Positions 8,682 through 15,925 of a stretch of DNA of 33,697 bases are shown piece after piece (position 1 is the stretch's first letter; each line of letters starts with the position of its first letter). Under the pieces are notes generated by a model that was given only the letters and a program-made list of their open reading frames with translations, was not told where the DNA came from and ran no database searches. Both the position numbers and the translations under genes were made by a program. Source of the DNA: Planctomycetota bacterium (GTDB lineage: Bacteria; Planctomycetota; Planctomycetia; Gemmatales; Gemmataceae). The DNA lies in assembly GCA_016195405.1 (NCBI GenBank), contig JACPZP010000046.1:1-33697 (forward strand). Reading direction: 5' to 3'.

Positions 8682-8710
8682 TTGACACTCGCAATCGGTG
8701 TAACTAGATT
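8682..8710 (+). promoter_or_regulatory. Probable sigma-70 promoter for rpsJ
   Basis: A perfect -35 TTGACA is separated by 17 bp from TAGATT as the -10. It lies between the tex stop and the S10 start, leaving a leader of about 35 nt. Position and spacing fit a housekeeping promoter driving the ribosomal cluster. Confidence 0.7.
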
Positions 8711-8749
8711 ACCGTTTTGCTTTGGCGTTCCTTTAATAGGGAGACGACG

Positions 8750-9088
8750 TTGGCCGGTTTCTCGAACGAGCGCATCCGCATCCGCATGGAAGCCTTCGAT
8801 CACGAGGTGCTGGACCGCACCGCCCATGAGATCGTGGACACGGCAACGCGGACCGGCGCCTTGGTGCGCGGTCCCATTCCGCTGCCCACGCGGATCGAAC
8901 GCTACACGGTGCTGCGCAGCCCGCACATCGACCGCAAATCACGCGAGCAGTTCGAGATTCGCACTCACAAACGCCTCGTCGACATCATGCAACCGACCGG
9001 CAAAACCATCGAGGCGCTTAACAAGGGCCTCATCCTGCCTCCGGGAGTCGATATCAAGATTCGCGTGCTTTCCGGCCATGCCGGTTAA
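8750..9088 (+). CDS. rpsJ: 30S ribosomal protein S10
   Basis: S10 of the small-subunit head, also the NusE antitermination factor. The conserved body is present: [48 protein letters not shown] and [17 protein letters not shown] start ([11 protein letters not shown]) is preferred because GGGAG lies 6 nt before it; the longer frame from 8717 would place that site inside the gene. This gives 112 residues, close to the usual 102-105. It is the first gene of the cluster but is followed by an intrinsic terminator rather than by rplC. Confidence 0.95.
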   Translation: MAGFSNERIRIRMEAFDHEVLDRTAHEIVDTATRTGALVRGPIPLPTRIERYTVLRSPHIDRKSREQFEIRTHKRLVDIMQPTGKTIEALNKGLILPPGVDIKIRVLSGHAG

Positions 9089-9101
9089 TGAGGCAAGCGG
9101 C

Positions 9102-9145
9102 AACCCAGGTCCACCATTAGGCGAAAAGACCTGGGTTTCTTTTTT
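9102..9145 (+). terminator. Intrinsic terminator directly after rpsJ
   Basis: A 10-bp stem AACCCAGGTC / GACCTGGGTT around a 16-nt loop, followed by TTTCTTTTTT. It lies 14 nt after the S10 stop and has every feature of a Rho-independent terminator. It would separate rpsJ transcription from the downstream ribosomal genes unless it is read through. Confidence 0.85.
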
Positions 9146-9160
9146 GAAAAACTGAAACGG

Positions 9161-9259
9161 AACCACGGATTTCACGAATGACTCGGATGAGAAAAAAGAG
9201 GAACTAGAAACGGACACCTAAATAAGTTCCCATTCCGTGTAATCGGTTAATCCGTGGTT
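9161..9259. repeat. Inverted-repeat element between rpsJ and rplD
   Basis: Ends AACCACGGATT and AATCCGTGGTT are an exact 11-bp inverted pair about 77 bp apart. Inside, CACGAATGACTCGGATGAG and CCGTGTAATCGG resemble one another as imperfect inverted halves. This looks like a dispersed intergenic repeat. It occupies the place where rplC normally sits. Confidence 0.7.
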
Positions 9260-9283
9260 ATCCAACCATAAAGGTAGACTGAC

Positions 9284-9949
9284 GTGGCGACAACTAGCGA
9301 GAACCCGGCGCCTGTGAGCCTCAACGTGTTCAACACGCAAGGACAGCCGGTCGGCTCCATCCAGGTCGATCCCGCCATCCTAGGCGGCAAAATCAATCGG
9401 CAGCTGCTGCACGAAGTGGTGCTGATGTACCTGGCCAACCAGCGCGCCGGCACGCACTCGACGTTGCGCCGCGGCGAGGTAGCTGGCAGCACCAAGAAGT
9501 TATTTCGCCAGAAAGGCACCGGCAACGCCCGTGTCGGCACCAAACGGACCAACAAGCGCAAGGGCGGCGGCACGTCCAAAGGCCCCAAACCACGCGACTA
9601 CGAATACCATCTACCCAAAAAGGCCGTACGCGCCGCTGCGAAAATGGCGCTGTTAAGCAAGCTGCAAGACCAAGAGACCGTCGTCGTCGATGAACTCAAG
9701 CTGCCCGAGATCAAGACACGGCAAATGGTGGAAATTCTGCGGAACCTGAATCTCGCGGGCACGACCTGCCTGGTTGGTCTGGCAGCGAGCGAAATCGACG
9801 AAAACAACACGGTTTACAGGTCCGCCCGCAACATTCGTGGCGTGGAAGTCACGCCGGCTTCGCAGTTCAACGCTTACGGCGTTTTGAAGCCAAAACGGCT
9901 GCTGTTAACTAGGGCGGCCCTGGAAGAGTTGTGTAAGAGCGCGAAGTAA
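9284..9949 (+). CDS. rplD: 50S ribosomal protein L4
   Basis: A 221-residue L4 starting at GTG after a weak AAGGTAG site. Conserved blocks include LLHEVVLMYLANQRAGTHST, EVAGSTKKLFRQKGTGNARVG and GPKPRDYEYHLPKKAVRAA, the last two covering the extended loop that reaches the peptide exit tunnel. In many bacteria L4 also represses its own operon by acting on the leader and on transcription. That would need a leader RNA ahead of the operon, and here the gene sits behind a terminator and a repeat element. The partner gene rplC is absent from its usual place before it. Confidence 0.95.
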   Translation: MATTSENPAPVSLNVFNTQGQPVGSIQVDPAILGGKINRQLLHEVVLMYLANQRAGTHSTLRRGEVAGSTKKLFRQKGTGNARVGTKRTNKRKGGGTSKGPKPRDYEYHLPKKAVRAAAKMALLSKLQDQETVVVDELKLPEIKTRQMVEILRNLNLAGTTCLVGLAASEIDENNTVYRSARNIRGVEVTPASQFNAYGVLKPKRLLLTRAALEELCKSAK

Positions 9950-9963
9950 TCTGGAAATGAACC

Positions 9964-10287
9964 ATGGCTACTCAAACCAAGAAAAAAACGATGGGCCCCG
10001 AGCTGGAGCCGTATCAGGTCATCCTCGCCCCTCTGGTCACCGAGAAGGGCACCCACCAATCGACGCACCAGCATCATAACGCTTATTCGTTCCAGGTTAA
10101 CTTGTGGGCGACCAAGCTGCAAATCAAGCACGCGGTGCAGGAACTGTTCAACGTCCGTGTCGAGAAGGTGCGGACCCAACTCCGCCTTGGGAAGAAGCGG
10201 CGCTATCGCTTCCGCCATGGGAAGCTATCAAATTGGAAAAAGGCCATCGTCAAACTGCATCCGGACGACAAGATTGAGTTCTTCTAG
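9964..10287 (+). CDS. rplW: 50S ribosomal protein L23
   Basis: A 107-residue L23, which sits at the tunnel exit and docks trigger factor, SRP and the translocon. Recognisable parts are the N-terminal YQVILAPLVTEKG, the middle NAYSFQVNLWATKLQIKHAVQ, and VRVEKVRTQL followed by the Lys/Arg-rich loop (GKKRRYRFRHGK) and WKKAIVKLHPDDKIEFF. It follows rplD by 14 nt, consistent with one transcript. A short extra basic N-terminus (MATQTKKKTMGPELEP) is the only notable departure. Confidence 0.95.
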   Translation: MATQTKKKTMGPELEPYQVILAPLVTEKGTHQSTHQHHNAYSFQVNLWATKLQIKHAVQELFNVRVEKVRTQLRLGKKRRYRFRHGKLSNWKKAIVKLHPDDKIEFF

Positions 10288-10352
10288 GCGCAAGGTGAGT
10301 GATGCGCACCAAGTATCCCTCCACTCACCACTTACCACTCACTGAGATTTCA

Positions 10353-11207
10353 ATGGGCATTCGCTACTACAATCCGACGACTCCCGGCCGGCGCGGCGGT
10401 TCGGTCAGTGATTTCGCCGAGATCACCGATCGCAAGAAGAAACCGGAAAAGTCACTTGTCAAGCCCTTCAAGAAAAAGGGCGGTCGCAACCATCAAGGCG
10501 TGGTTTGCACGCGCTTTCGTGGCGGCGGACACAAGCGCATGTACCGCATCATCGACTTCAAACGTCAAAAGGACAATGTTTGGGCGACGGTCGTGGGTGT
10601 TGAGTACGACCCCAACCGGAGCGCGCGCATCGCCCTTCTGCAATACGAGGATGAAACCAAGGCTTACATCCTCGCTCCCGAAGGTCTAAAGGGGGGCGAT
10701 CGCCTTTTGAGCGGCCCCGACGCGGAGCCGCGGGTCGGCAACTGCTTGCCGCTCCGTAAGATCCCGTTGGGCATGTCGGTGCACAACTTGGAGATGCAAC
10801 CGGGCCGCGGCGGCCAGGTTTGCCGCAGCGCCGGCACCAGCGCCACGCTGTCGGCCCGCGAGGGCGCTTGGGCACAGATTACCCTGCCGTCCGGCGAGGT
10901 GCGCCGCATCAGCGCCGAATGCCGCGCGACGATTGGCGTCTTGGGCAACGCCGATCACATGAGTATCAGCCTCGGTAAAGCGGGTCGCAAGCGTTGGATG
11001 GGCCGCAAGCCCCACAATCGCGGCACGTCGATGAACCCGGTCAGTCATCCCATGGGCGGCGGCGAGGGCCGCACCGCGGGAGGTCGGCATCCATGCAGCC
11101 CGACGGGCGTTTTAGCCAAGGGCGGCAAGACCCGAAAGAAACGCAAGCCGTCGAATGCGGCCATCATTCGCCGCCGCCGCCCCGGCCCGCATTACGCCAT
11201 AAGCTAA
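10353..11207 (+). CDS. rplB: 50S ribosomal protein L2
   Basis: A 284-residue L2, needed for subunit association and the peptidyl-transferase environment. The start [16 protein letters not shown] is the canonical N-terminus; the in-frame ATGs further upstream lie in a GGTGAGTG...CACTCACC inverted repeat and would add non-conserved residues. The conserved C-terminal loop, normally VDHPHGGGEGR, reads [11 protein letters not shown] here (residues 230-240). The first histidine, studied in E. coli as His229, is kept at His232, while the second is Met234 and the Asp is Ser231. It ends in an unusual HYAIS tail after the RRRRPG stretch. Confidence 0.95.
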   Translation: MGIRYYNPTTPGRRGGSVSDFAEITDRKKKPEKSLVKPFKKKGGRNHQGVVCTRFRGGGHKRMYRIIDFKRQKDNVWATVVGVEYDPNRSARIALLQYEDETKAYILAPEGLKGGDRLLSGPDAEPRVGNCLPLRKIPLGMSVHNLEMQPGRGGQVCRSAGTSATLSAREGAWAQITLPSGEVRRISAECRATIGVLGNADHMSISLGKAGRKRWMGRKPHNRGTSMNPVSHPMGGGEGRTAGGRHPCSPTGVLAKGGKTRKKRKPSNAAIIRRRRPGPHYAIS

Positions 11208-11230
11208 GAGTCATAAATGACGATGTGGCC

Positions 11231-11259
11231 TGGTCGCGAAAGGGTTGCCAACGTATAAT
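11231..11259 (+). promoter_or_regulatory. Possible internal promoter before rpsS
   Basis: A perfect TATAAT lies about 27 nt before the S19 start, in the 78-bp gap after rplB. The best -35 at 17-bp spacing is only TGGTCG, so this is weak unless an activator is involved. Confidence 0.25.
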
Positions 11260-11285
11260 CTCCGTTCCCCGTTGCGAGGAGCGAT

Positions 11286-11591
11286 ATGAGCCGGTCGGTA
11301 AAGAAAGGCCCCTATGTGGACGAGAGGCTGCTGGCCAAAGTGGAAAAACAGCAGCGCTCGAGCAATCGCGAGCCGATCAAGACTTGGTCGCGCGACTGCA
11401 CGATCGTGCCCGATTTCATCGGCCATAACTTTTTAGTTCACAACGGCCGGCAGTTCATGAAGCTTTTCGTGACGGAGGACATGGTGGGGCACAAGATGGG
11501 CGAATTCGCTCCCACACGGATATTCCGCGGCCACTCCGGCGGCAGGGCGAAGGCCGCCGCTGCAGCCGCCGCGGCGACGACCGCAAAGTAG
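11286..11591 (+). CDS. rpsS: 30S ribosomal protein S19
   Basis: A 101-residue S19 of the 30S head, contacting 16S rRNA and the A-site finger bridge. Diagnostic sequence: [56 protein letters not shown] and [11 protein letters not shown]. The start is fixed by a strong GAGGAG site 5 nt upstream. The C-terminus is an Ala-rich run after [10 protein letters not shown], slightly longer than usual. The next gene is not rplV but a split initiator tRNA, 47 nt downstream. Confidence 0.96.
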   Translation: MSRSVKKGPYVDERLLAKVEKQQRSSNREPIKTWSRDCTIVPDFIGHNFLVHNGRQFMKLFVTEDMVGHKMGEFAPTRIFRGHSGGRAKAAAAAAAATTAK

Positions 11592-11638
11592 GTGTAAATT
11601 AACGAAACTTCCCATGAGTTACATCGTGGGTGGTAGAT

Positions 11639-12066
11639 CCCGGGGTGGAGCAGTGGTAGCTCGCCAGGCTCAAACTGGAGATTGAGTTCCGTGGACACCG
11701 GTGAATGTGTTCATTGCTTACGCTAGTCAGGTTTATCTCGTGGAATCTGCAAAGCGTCTGCGAAAGCCTCGATCCGCCGAATATCGAGATGCTTGGAATT
11801 TGATTTCTACCTGGGCTGCACGACGGGAAACCGCCGTGCGAATACCTGTCAAAGTCGGGAAACCCTCCGGCGGTGGCAATCCCGAGCCAAGCTTCAGCCG
11901 CATTGGTTGAAGAAGGTGTAGAGACTTGACGGCAGGCATCTTCGCGGTCTTTCGCGAGACCGAAAGATGAAGGGAAAGTCCAGACCACAAACCGCATCAG
12001 CGGGCAGCGAAAGCTGAAGTGGTATGCATAACCTGGAGGTCGCAGGTTCAAATCCTGCCCCCGGAA
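11639..12066 (+). tRNA. Initiator tRNA-fMet(CAT), interrupted by a group I intron
   Basis: The two exons (11639-11670 and 12027-12066) join into a full cloverleaf. Acceptor CCCGGGG pairs with CCCCGGA, leaving the C1-A72 mismatch that marks bacterial initiator tRNAs. The D arm is GAGC-AGTGGTA-GCTC, the anticodon arm CCAGG-CTCATAA-CCTGG with anticodon CAT, the variable loop AGGTC, and the T arm GCAGG-TTCAAAT-CCTGC. The 3' CCA is not encoded. The intron lies between U33 and C34. The anticodon stem has A-U then two G-C pairs next to the loop, rather than the usual three G-C pairs. The gene lies between rpsS and rplV on the same strand, so it is probably cut out of the ribosomal-protein transcript. 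Structure is seen; splicing is inferred. Confidence 0.93.
11671..12026 (+). ncRNA. Group I self-splicing intron (IC3-like) in tRNA-fMet
   Basis: The 356-nt intron follows U33 of the 5' exon and ends in G, as the U-G pair and terminal guanosine of group I introns require. Core elements in order: P, GTCGGGAAACCCT (about 11854); Q, GGCAATCCCGAGCCAAGC, which pairs TCGGG with CCCGA for P4; R, GTGTAGAGACTTGACGGCAGG; S, GAAGGGAAAGTCC, with GACTT/AAGTC forming P7. P8 is CATCTT/AAGATG enclosing CGGTCT/AGACCG. P9 is CCGC/GCGG, followed by CAGC-GAAA-GCTG near the 3' end. This closely matches, from memory, the small introns of cyanobacterial tRNA-Leu. It holds no homing endonuclease. I could not settle the P1 pairing with the internal guide. 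Confidence 0.9.
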
Positions 12067-12069
12067 CTT

Positions 12070-12105
12070 GCAGTTGCACGTGCAGTTGCACGTGCAGAAG
12101 CACAT
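12070..12105. repeat. 12-bp tandem repeat between tRNA and rplV
   Basis: Two exact GCAGTTGCACGT units and a degenerate third (GCAGAAGCACAT). The junctions make TGCACGTGCA palindromes. It begins 4 nt after the tRNA discriminator base. Confidence 0.85.
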
Positions 12106-12127
12106 GCAGGCGGATGTGAGGAAATTC

Positions 12128-12481
12128 ATGGAGTACAGGGCGTCCTACCGGTATGCCGACATGTCCGCGCGGAAGGTACGTCCCTTCGCGGCTCTGATCC
12201 GTGGCCGGGCGGCGGATGAGGCGCTCGAGTTGTTGCGCTTTTATCCCAACAAGAGCGCACGCCTGCTCGAGCAGGTTCTCAAAAGCGCGCTGGGGAATGC
12301 CGAGGATCGCGGCGCCCGAGACGTTGATGAGTTGGTCGTCACCGAATCACGCATCGACGGCGGACCGATCATGAAGCGGATCATGCCTCGCGCCCGCGGC
12401 ACTGCCTACCCGATCAAGCGCCGTTACTCCCACCTCCGCATTACCGTTTCCGATCTGGAAGAGGAGACGGGCGCGGAATAA
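12128..12481 (+). CDS. rplV: 50S ribosomal protein L22
   Basis: A 117-residue L22, which lines the peptide exit tunnel through its beta-hairpin. Visible signatures: YRASYRYADMSARKVRPFA, IRGRAADEALELLRFYPNKSA, LLEQVLKSALGNAEDRGA and the hairpin region GPIMKRIMPRARGTAYPIKRR. The start at MEYRASYRYA is supported by GAGGA 6 nt upstream; the longer frame would translate the tandem repeat that follows the tRNA. The mRNA 5' end is likely made by processing of the tRNA just before it. A palindrome follows the stop. Confidence 0.95.
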   Translation: MEYRASYRYADMSARKVRPFAALIRGRAADEALELLRFYPNKSARLLEQVLKSALGNAEDRGARDVDELVVTESRIDGGPIMKRIMPRARGTAYPIKRRYSHLRITVSDLEEETGAE

Positions 12482-12504
12482 TCGACCTTCGAGGGCCATT
12501 CCTG

Positions 12505-12552
12505 TTCAGCGGGGAGCCGGAGGCGACCGGTCGCCTCCGGCTCCCCGCTGAA
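12505..12552. repeat. Perfect 48-bp palindrome between rplV and rpsC
   Basis: Two exact 24-bp complementary arms meet with no spacer: the left arm starts TTCAGCGGGGAGCCGG and the centre is GACCGGTC. As RNA it would form a very stable hairpin of about 22 bp with a 4-nt loop. No T tract follows, so it is not a classical terminator. Confidence 0.95.
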
Positions 12553-12583
12553 TTTGGCATTGGGATTCACCAAGAGAGATGTC

Positions 12584-13288
12584 ATGGGACAAAAAGTACG
12601 GCCGACTGGCTTTCGCACCGGCATCATGGTCGATTGGCAGAGCCGCTGGTACGCCAACAAGCAGGACTTTGCCGAGTTGCTCGTGGAAGACCAGCGGATC
12701 CGCGCGTACATCAAGAAGCGCTACGGTCGATCGGGGATATCGAGAATTCGCATTGAGAGGACGCGCGAAAAGGTCGTCGTTTTCATATTTTCAGCGCGCG
12801 TCGGCCTCATCATCGGAAAGAAGGGGGCGGAGGTCGACAAATTGACCAAGGAGTTGGAAGATCTCGCCCATCGTCACATTGAAGTGAAAACGATGGAGAT
12901 TAACCGACCCGAGATCGACGCCCAGCTGGTGGCCGAGGACATCGCCGAGCAATTGGAGAAACGTCAGAGTTTCCGCCGCACCATCAAGCGGTCCATGGAC
13001 ACGACGATGGAGGGCGGCGCCAAAGGAGTGAAGGTGCTCTTGGCCGGCCGGCTGGGCGGCGCCGAGATGGCGCGGTCGGAAGGCGGGATGCTTGGCAGCA
13101 TTCCGTTGTCCACGCTCCGGGCCAAGATCGAATACGGGTTTGCCGAGGCCAAGACCGCCCAAGGGCACATCGGCATCAAAGTGTGGATCAACAACGGGGA
13201 CTACTTGGACCCCGAGGAGAACAGCGATGCCCTTAATGCCCAAGCGAGTAAAGTACAGAAAAAGTCAGCGGGGAAAGGTAAAAGGTAA
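12584..13288 (+). CDS. rpsC: 30S ribosomal protein S3
   Basis: A 234-residue S3, part of the mRNA entry channel and its helicase activity. It starts MGQKVRPTGFRTG after an AGAGAG site, carries the KH domain loop VGLIIGKKGAEVDKL (about residues 73-87), and then the C-terminal domain with EQLEKRQSFRRTIKR, GVKVLLAGRLGGAEMAR and GHIGIKVWINNGDYL. The tail after KVWINNGDYL is about 33 residues and Lys-rich. Its last 62 nt overlap the L16 reading frame, an unusually long overlap for this pair. Confidence 0.95.
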   Translation: MGQKVRPTGFRTGIMVDWQSRWYANKQDFAELLVEDQRIRAYIKKRYGRSGISRIRIERTREKVVVFIFSARVGLIIGKKGAEVDKLTKELEDLAHRHIEVKTMEINRPEIDAQLVAEDIAEQLEKRQSFRRTIKRSMDTTMEGGAKGVKVLLAGRLGGAEMARSEGGMLGSIPLSTLRAKIEYGFAEAKTAQGHIGIKVWINNGDYLDPEENSDALNAQASKVQKKSAGKGKR

Positions 13289-13646
13289 CGCCACCCGCGG
13301 CAATACCGTGAGCTACGGCGAGTTCGGCTTGCAAGCCTTGGAAGGCGGCTGGCTCAGCGCCGAAGCGATCGAGGCGGGCCGCGTCACTGCGGCCCACTTT
13401 GCCCGCGGCGAAGGACGGCTTTACATTCGCGTCTTCCCGCACAAGTCGGTGACCGCAATCCCCGCCGAGACGCGCATGGGCAAGGGCAAAGGCGAGCCGG
13501 AATACTGGGCGGCCGTGGTCAAGCCCGGCATGATCCTCTTCGAGATGGCCGGCGTTCCCGAAGCCGCCGCCCGCGATTGCATGGCGCGGGTGGCCTACAA
13601 AATGCCGTTTCGTTGCCGATTCGTGTCGCGTCGGCCGAACATTTAA
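13227..13646 (+). CDS. rplP: 50S ribosomal protein L16
   Basis: A 139-residue L16, which binds near the A-site tRNA elbow on 23S rRNA. It begins [16 protein letters not shown], matching the L16 N-terminus (PKR.K.RK..RG), so the gene must start inside rpsC. A CGAGGAG site 8 nt upstream supports this. Other conserved parts are [36 protein letters not shown] with the spelling [24 protein letters not shown] and [10 protein letters not shown]. Length is normal. Because the overlap with S3 is in a different frame, translation is probably coupled. Confidence 0.94.
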   Translation: MPLMPKRVKYRKSQRGKVKGNATRGNTVSYGEFGLQALEGGWLSAEAIEAGRVTAAHFARGEGRLYIRVFPHKSVTAIPAETRMGKGKGEPEYWAAVVKPGMILFEMAGVPEAAARDCMARVAYKMPFRCRFVSRRPNI

Positions 13647-13669
13647 GGTGGAGCGATTGGGGTGGAACG

Positions 13670-13915
13670 ATGAAATCCGCAGAATTCCGAGGCATGAGCG
13701 ATGAGCAACTGGATCTTGCTTTGAAAGACGTCATTAAAAACCTCTTTCACCTGCGCTTCCAGTCCGCCACCGATCGCCTCGAAACGCCCAGCGAAATCAC
13801 CAAGGCCAAGCGCGAGGCGGCCCGCATCAGGACCATTATCCGGGAACGCCAGCTCGGAATTCGCGGCCAGCACGCCACGGTGCAACAAGCGGCAGCGCCA
13901 GCCAAGGGAGTGTAA
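13670..13915 (+). CDS. rpmC: 50S ribosomal protein L29
   Basis: An 81-residue L29, a two-helix protein near the tunnel exit. The pattern MKSAEFRGMSDEQLDLALKD, then LFHLRFQSATDRLETPSEI and REAARIRTIIRERQLGIRG, is the typical L29 hairpin. It is slightly long, with an Ala/Gln-rich tail. A GGTGGA ribosome binding site precedes the ATG by 3 nt or slightly more. Only 3 nt separate its stop from rpsQ, so the two genes are surely co-translated. Confidence 0.93.
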   Translation: MKSAEFRGMSDEQLDLALKDVIKNLFHLRFQSATDRLETPSEITKAKREAARIRTIIRERQLGIRGQHATVQQAAAPAKGV

Positions 13916-13918
13916 GCG

Positions 13919-14254
13919 ATGACGACGAACGAGAGTGGGACGAATCGGCGTGGCAAGAGACGAATCGAAGTCGGCATCGTCACGAGCGACAAGATGCAGA
14001 AGACGCGCCGGGTGGAGATTCCGCGTCTCATGAAGCACGCGCGCTATGGCAAGTACATCCGCCGCCGCACCATTTGCCACGTCCATGATGAAGCCAACGA
14101 ATCGCACGTCGGCGACACGGTTGAGATCATGGAGACGAGGCCCCTGTCCAAGACCAAGACCTGGCGGCTTACTCGCATTGTGGTCAAAAGCACGGCAGCG
14201 CCATCGGTTCGGGAAATTGCCGGCGCACCAGACGAGAAGGCGGGCAGTCAATGA
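13919..14254 (+). CDS. rpsQ: 30S ribosomal protein S17
   Basis: A 111-residue S17, an OB-fold primary binder of 16S rRNA. Conserved sequence: [58 protein letters not shown] and WRLTRIV. It is longer than the usual 80-90 residues through an N-terminal Asn/Arg-rich leader and an unconserved C-terminal tail of about 20 residues. The stop overlaps the rplN start as ATGA. Confidence 0.94.
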   Translation: MTTNESGTNRRGKRRIEVGIVTSDKMQKTRRVEIPRLMKHARYGKYIRRRTICHVHDEANESHVGDTVEIMETRPLSKTKTWRLTRIVVKSTAAPSVREIAGAPDEKAGSQ

Positions 14255-14622
14255 TTCAGATGTATACGTTTCTCGATGTTGCCGACAATACCGGCGCCAA
14301 GGAATGCATGTGCATCAAGGTATTGGGCGGAACCAAGCGGCGCTATGCCGGCATTGGCGACGTCATCATTGCCAGCGTCAAGAAGGCGATTCCCGGCGGC
14401 GACGTGAAGCCCGGCGAAGTGGTGAAAGGGGTCATTGTTCGCGTCAAGAAACCGACCCGGCGGGACGACGGCAGCTACGTTCGTTTCGATCACAATGCGC
14501 TGGTGCTGCTCAATAAGGAAGACCTCGACCCGCGCGGCACGCGTATTTTCGGCGCCGTGGCCCGGGAGCTACGGGATTGCGGCTTTATGAAAATCGTCAG
14601 CCTCGCCTCGGAAGTGGTTTGA
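14251..14622 (+). CDS. rplN: 50S ribosomal protein L14
   Basis: A 123-residue L14, which forms intersubunit bridges with 16S rRNA and contacts L19. It starts [18 protein letters not shown], the standard L14 opening with one extra residue, and continues [53 protein letters not shown] and [14 protein letters not shown]. Length is normal. The start overlaps rpsQ by 4 nt, indicating translational coupling. Confidence 0.96.
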   Translation: MIQMYTFLDVADNTGAKECMCIKVLGGTKRRYAGIGDVIIASVKKAIPGGDVKPGEVVKGVIVRVKKPTRRDDGSYVRFDHNALVLLNKEDLDPRGTRIFGAVARELRDCGFMKIVSLASEVV

Positions 14623-14636
14623 GAAGGGTACTTTCA

Positions 14637-15005
14637 ATGCACATTCGCAAAGACGACATTGTGGAGATCATCACCGGCGACGACGCGGGCATTGCGCGCA
14701 ATCGTTCCACGGGCCGGGTTCTCAAAATCCTTCCGGAGGAGAACAAAGTCCTGGTGGAAGGCGTCAACCGGGTCTACCGCCACATGAAACCAAACCGCCG
14801 CAACGCCCAGGGAGGCCGCCTGTCCAAAGAGATGCCGATTTCCCTTTCCAACGTGCTGTTATTCTGCAGCACTTGCAGGCGCGGCGTGCGGATCGGCAAA
14901 CGTTACGGGGCGGACGGCGGCAAGGAACGGTTTTGCAAGAAGTGCGGCAACAGTCTAGGTGTATTAAGCAAAGCACGCCCGACTTACGCAAACAAGCAGG
15001 CGTGA
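14637..15005 (+). CDS. rplX: 50S ribosomal protein L24, zinc-ribbon form
   Basis: A 122-residue L24, an assembly initiator for the large subunit. It has the KOW motif (MHIRKDDIVEIITGDDAG), the segment RVLKILPEENKVLVEGVN and the conserved EMPISLSNVLLFC. A four-cysteine zinc-ribbon-like pair is present: Cys77/Cys80 (CSTC) and Cys100/Cys103 (CKKC), as seen in a subset of bacterial L24 proteins. The ATG is preferred over longer in-frame starts because it matches the family N-terminus and follows GAGAAGG. Confidence 0.93.
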   Translation: MHIRKDDIVEIITGDDAGIARNRSTGRVLKILPEENKVLVEGVNRVYRHMKPNRRNAQGGRLSKEMPISLSNVLLFCSTCRRGVRIGKRYGADGGKERFCKKCGNSLGVLSKARPTYANKQA

Positions 15006-15076
15006 ACGCGGTACTTGGTGATCGCCATACGAGAATCAACGTGACTCTTGTCCCTTAGATAGGTCAAAGGTGGGCC

Positions 15077-15619
15077 ATGGCCCGGTTGCTGGATCGGTAC
15101 AAGCAGGAAATCGTCCCGAAGCTGGCGGAGAAGTTCGCGCGCAAGAACGTCTTGAGCCTGCCGCGCCTCCAGAAGATCGTCGTCAACATGGGCGTGGGTA
15201 AGGCACTTCAGGACAAAAACCGCATGGAGCAGTCGGCGGAGCAGTTGACACAGATCACCGGCCAGCGCGCCCAGGTCACCAAAGCCAAAGTGGCCATCAG
15301 CGGTTTCCGCCTGCGCGAAGGCAACGAGATCGGCTGTCGCGTGACCTTGCGCGGCCGGCGGATGTATGAGTTTCTCGACAGGCTTATCAGCATCGCTCTG
15401 CCGCGTATCCGCGACTTCCGCGGCGTCAATCCGAAGAGCTTCGACGGCCAGGGCAACTATAGTCTGGGCCTGTCGGAGCAAATGGTGTTTCCCGAGATCG
15501 ATCCCGACAAGGTGAACTTCTCCCAAGGAATGGACGTCACGTTTGTCACCAGCACCAAGAGCGATGATGAGGCCCGCGAGTTGTTACGAATGTTCGGCAT
15601 GCCCTTCCGCGAGGCATAG
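15077..15619 (+). CDS. rplE: 50S ribosomal protein L5
   Basis: A 180-residue L5, which binds 5S rRNA and contacts the P-site tRNA. Conserved blocks: LLDRYKQEIVPKLAEKF, LPRLQKIVVNMGVGKA, ITGQRAQVTKAKVAISGFRLREG and IGCRVTLRGRRMYEFLDRL, then RIRDFRGVNPKSFDGQGNYS and GLSEQMVFPEIDPDKV. Length and termini are standard. A 71-nt gap separates it from rplX and holds nothing obvious beyond the AGGTGGG ribosome binding site. Confidence 0.96.
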   Translation: MARLLDRYKQEIVPKLAEKFARKNVLSLPRLQKIVVNMGVGKALQDKNRMEQSAEQLTQITGQRAQVTKAKVAISGFRLREGNEIGCRVTLRGRRMYEFLDRLISIALPRIRDFRGVNPKSFDGQGNYSLGLSEQMVFPEIDPDKVNFSQGMDVTFVTSTKSDDEARELLRMFGMPFREA

Positions 15620-15688
15620 AAAACTCCGCTTGCGGATTAGCGCGGCGCAACCTTGGGATCCACACGCGGCTGCAAGGAACAATCGAAA

Positions 15689-15925
15689 ATGTCCACCAAA
15701 GCCAAACTCGTAGAGTATAAACGGCAGCTCGCCCAGCTCGAGGCGAACAAGAAAGACCCGGCCAAGAATAAGCTCAGGCCGCGCGACAAAATTCGAATTC
15801 GCTTTCGCTGCCGGTTGTGCGGCCGACCACGCGCCGTCTATCGTAAGTTTGGCGTATGCCGAATCTGTTTCCGGGATATGGCCAGTAGGGGCTTGATACC
15901 GGGCGTTCAGAAAGCGAGTTGGTAG
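15689..15925 (+). CDS. rpsN: 30S ribosomal protein S14, zinc-binding form
   Basis: A 78-residue S14 of the 30S head. It has an intact zinc site: Cys41 and Cys44 (CRLC), Cys57 and Cys60 (CRIC), within [18 protein letters not shown] and [17 protein letters not shown]. The N-terminal helix ([18 protein letters not shown]) makes it longer than the 61-residue zinc forms yet shorter than the zinc-less 100-residue forms. AAGGA precedes the start. The TAG stop is the first part of the GTAG-headed repeat that follows, so the repeat may have set the end of the protein. Confidence 0.94.
   Translation: MSTKAKLVEYKRQLAQLEANKKDPAKNKLRPRDKIRIRFRCRLCGRPRAVYRKFGVCRICFRDMASRGLIPGVQKASW

Noticed and set aside
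10299..10352. Longer start for L2 at upstream ATG codons
   Set aside because: The added residues are not conserved and are encoded by a short inverted repeat; the family N-terminus begins at MGIRYY.
11701..11910. Possible homing endonuclease in the group I intron
   Set aside because: The 69-residue frame overlaps the conserved P and Q core and lacks any LAGLIDADG, GIY-YIG or HNH motif; the intron is too small to hold an endonuclease.
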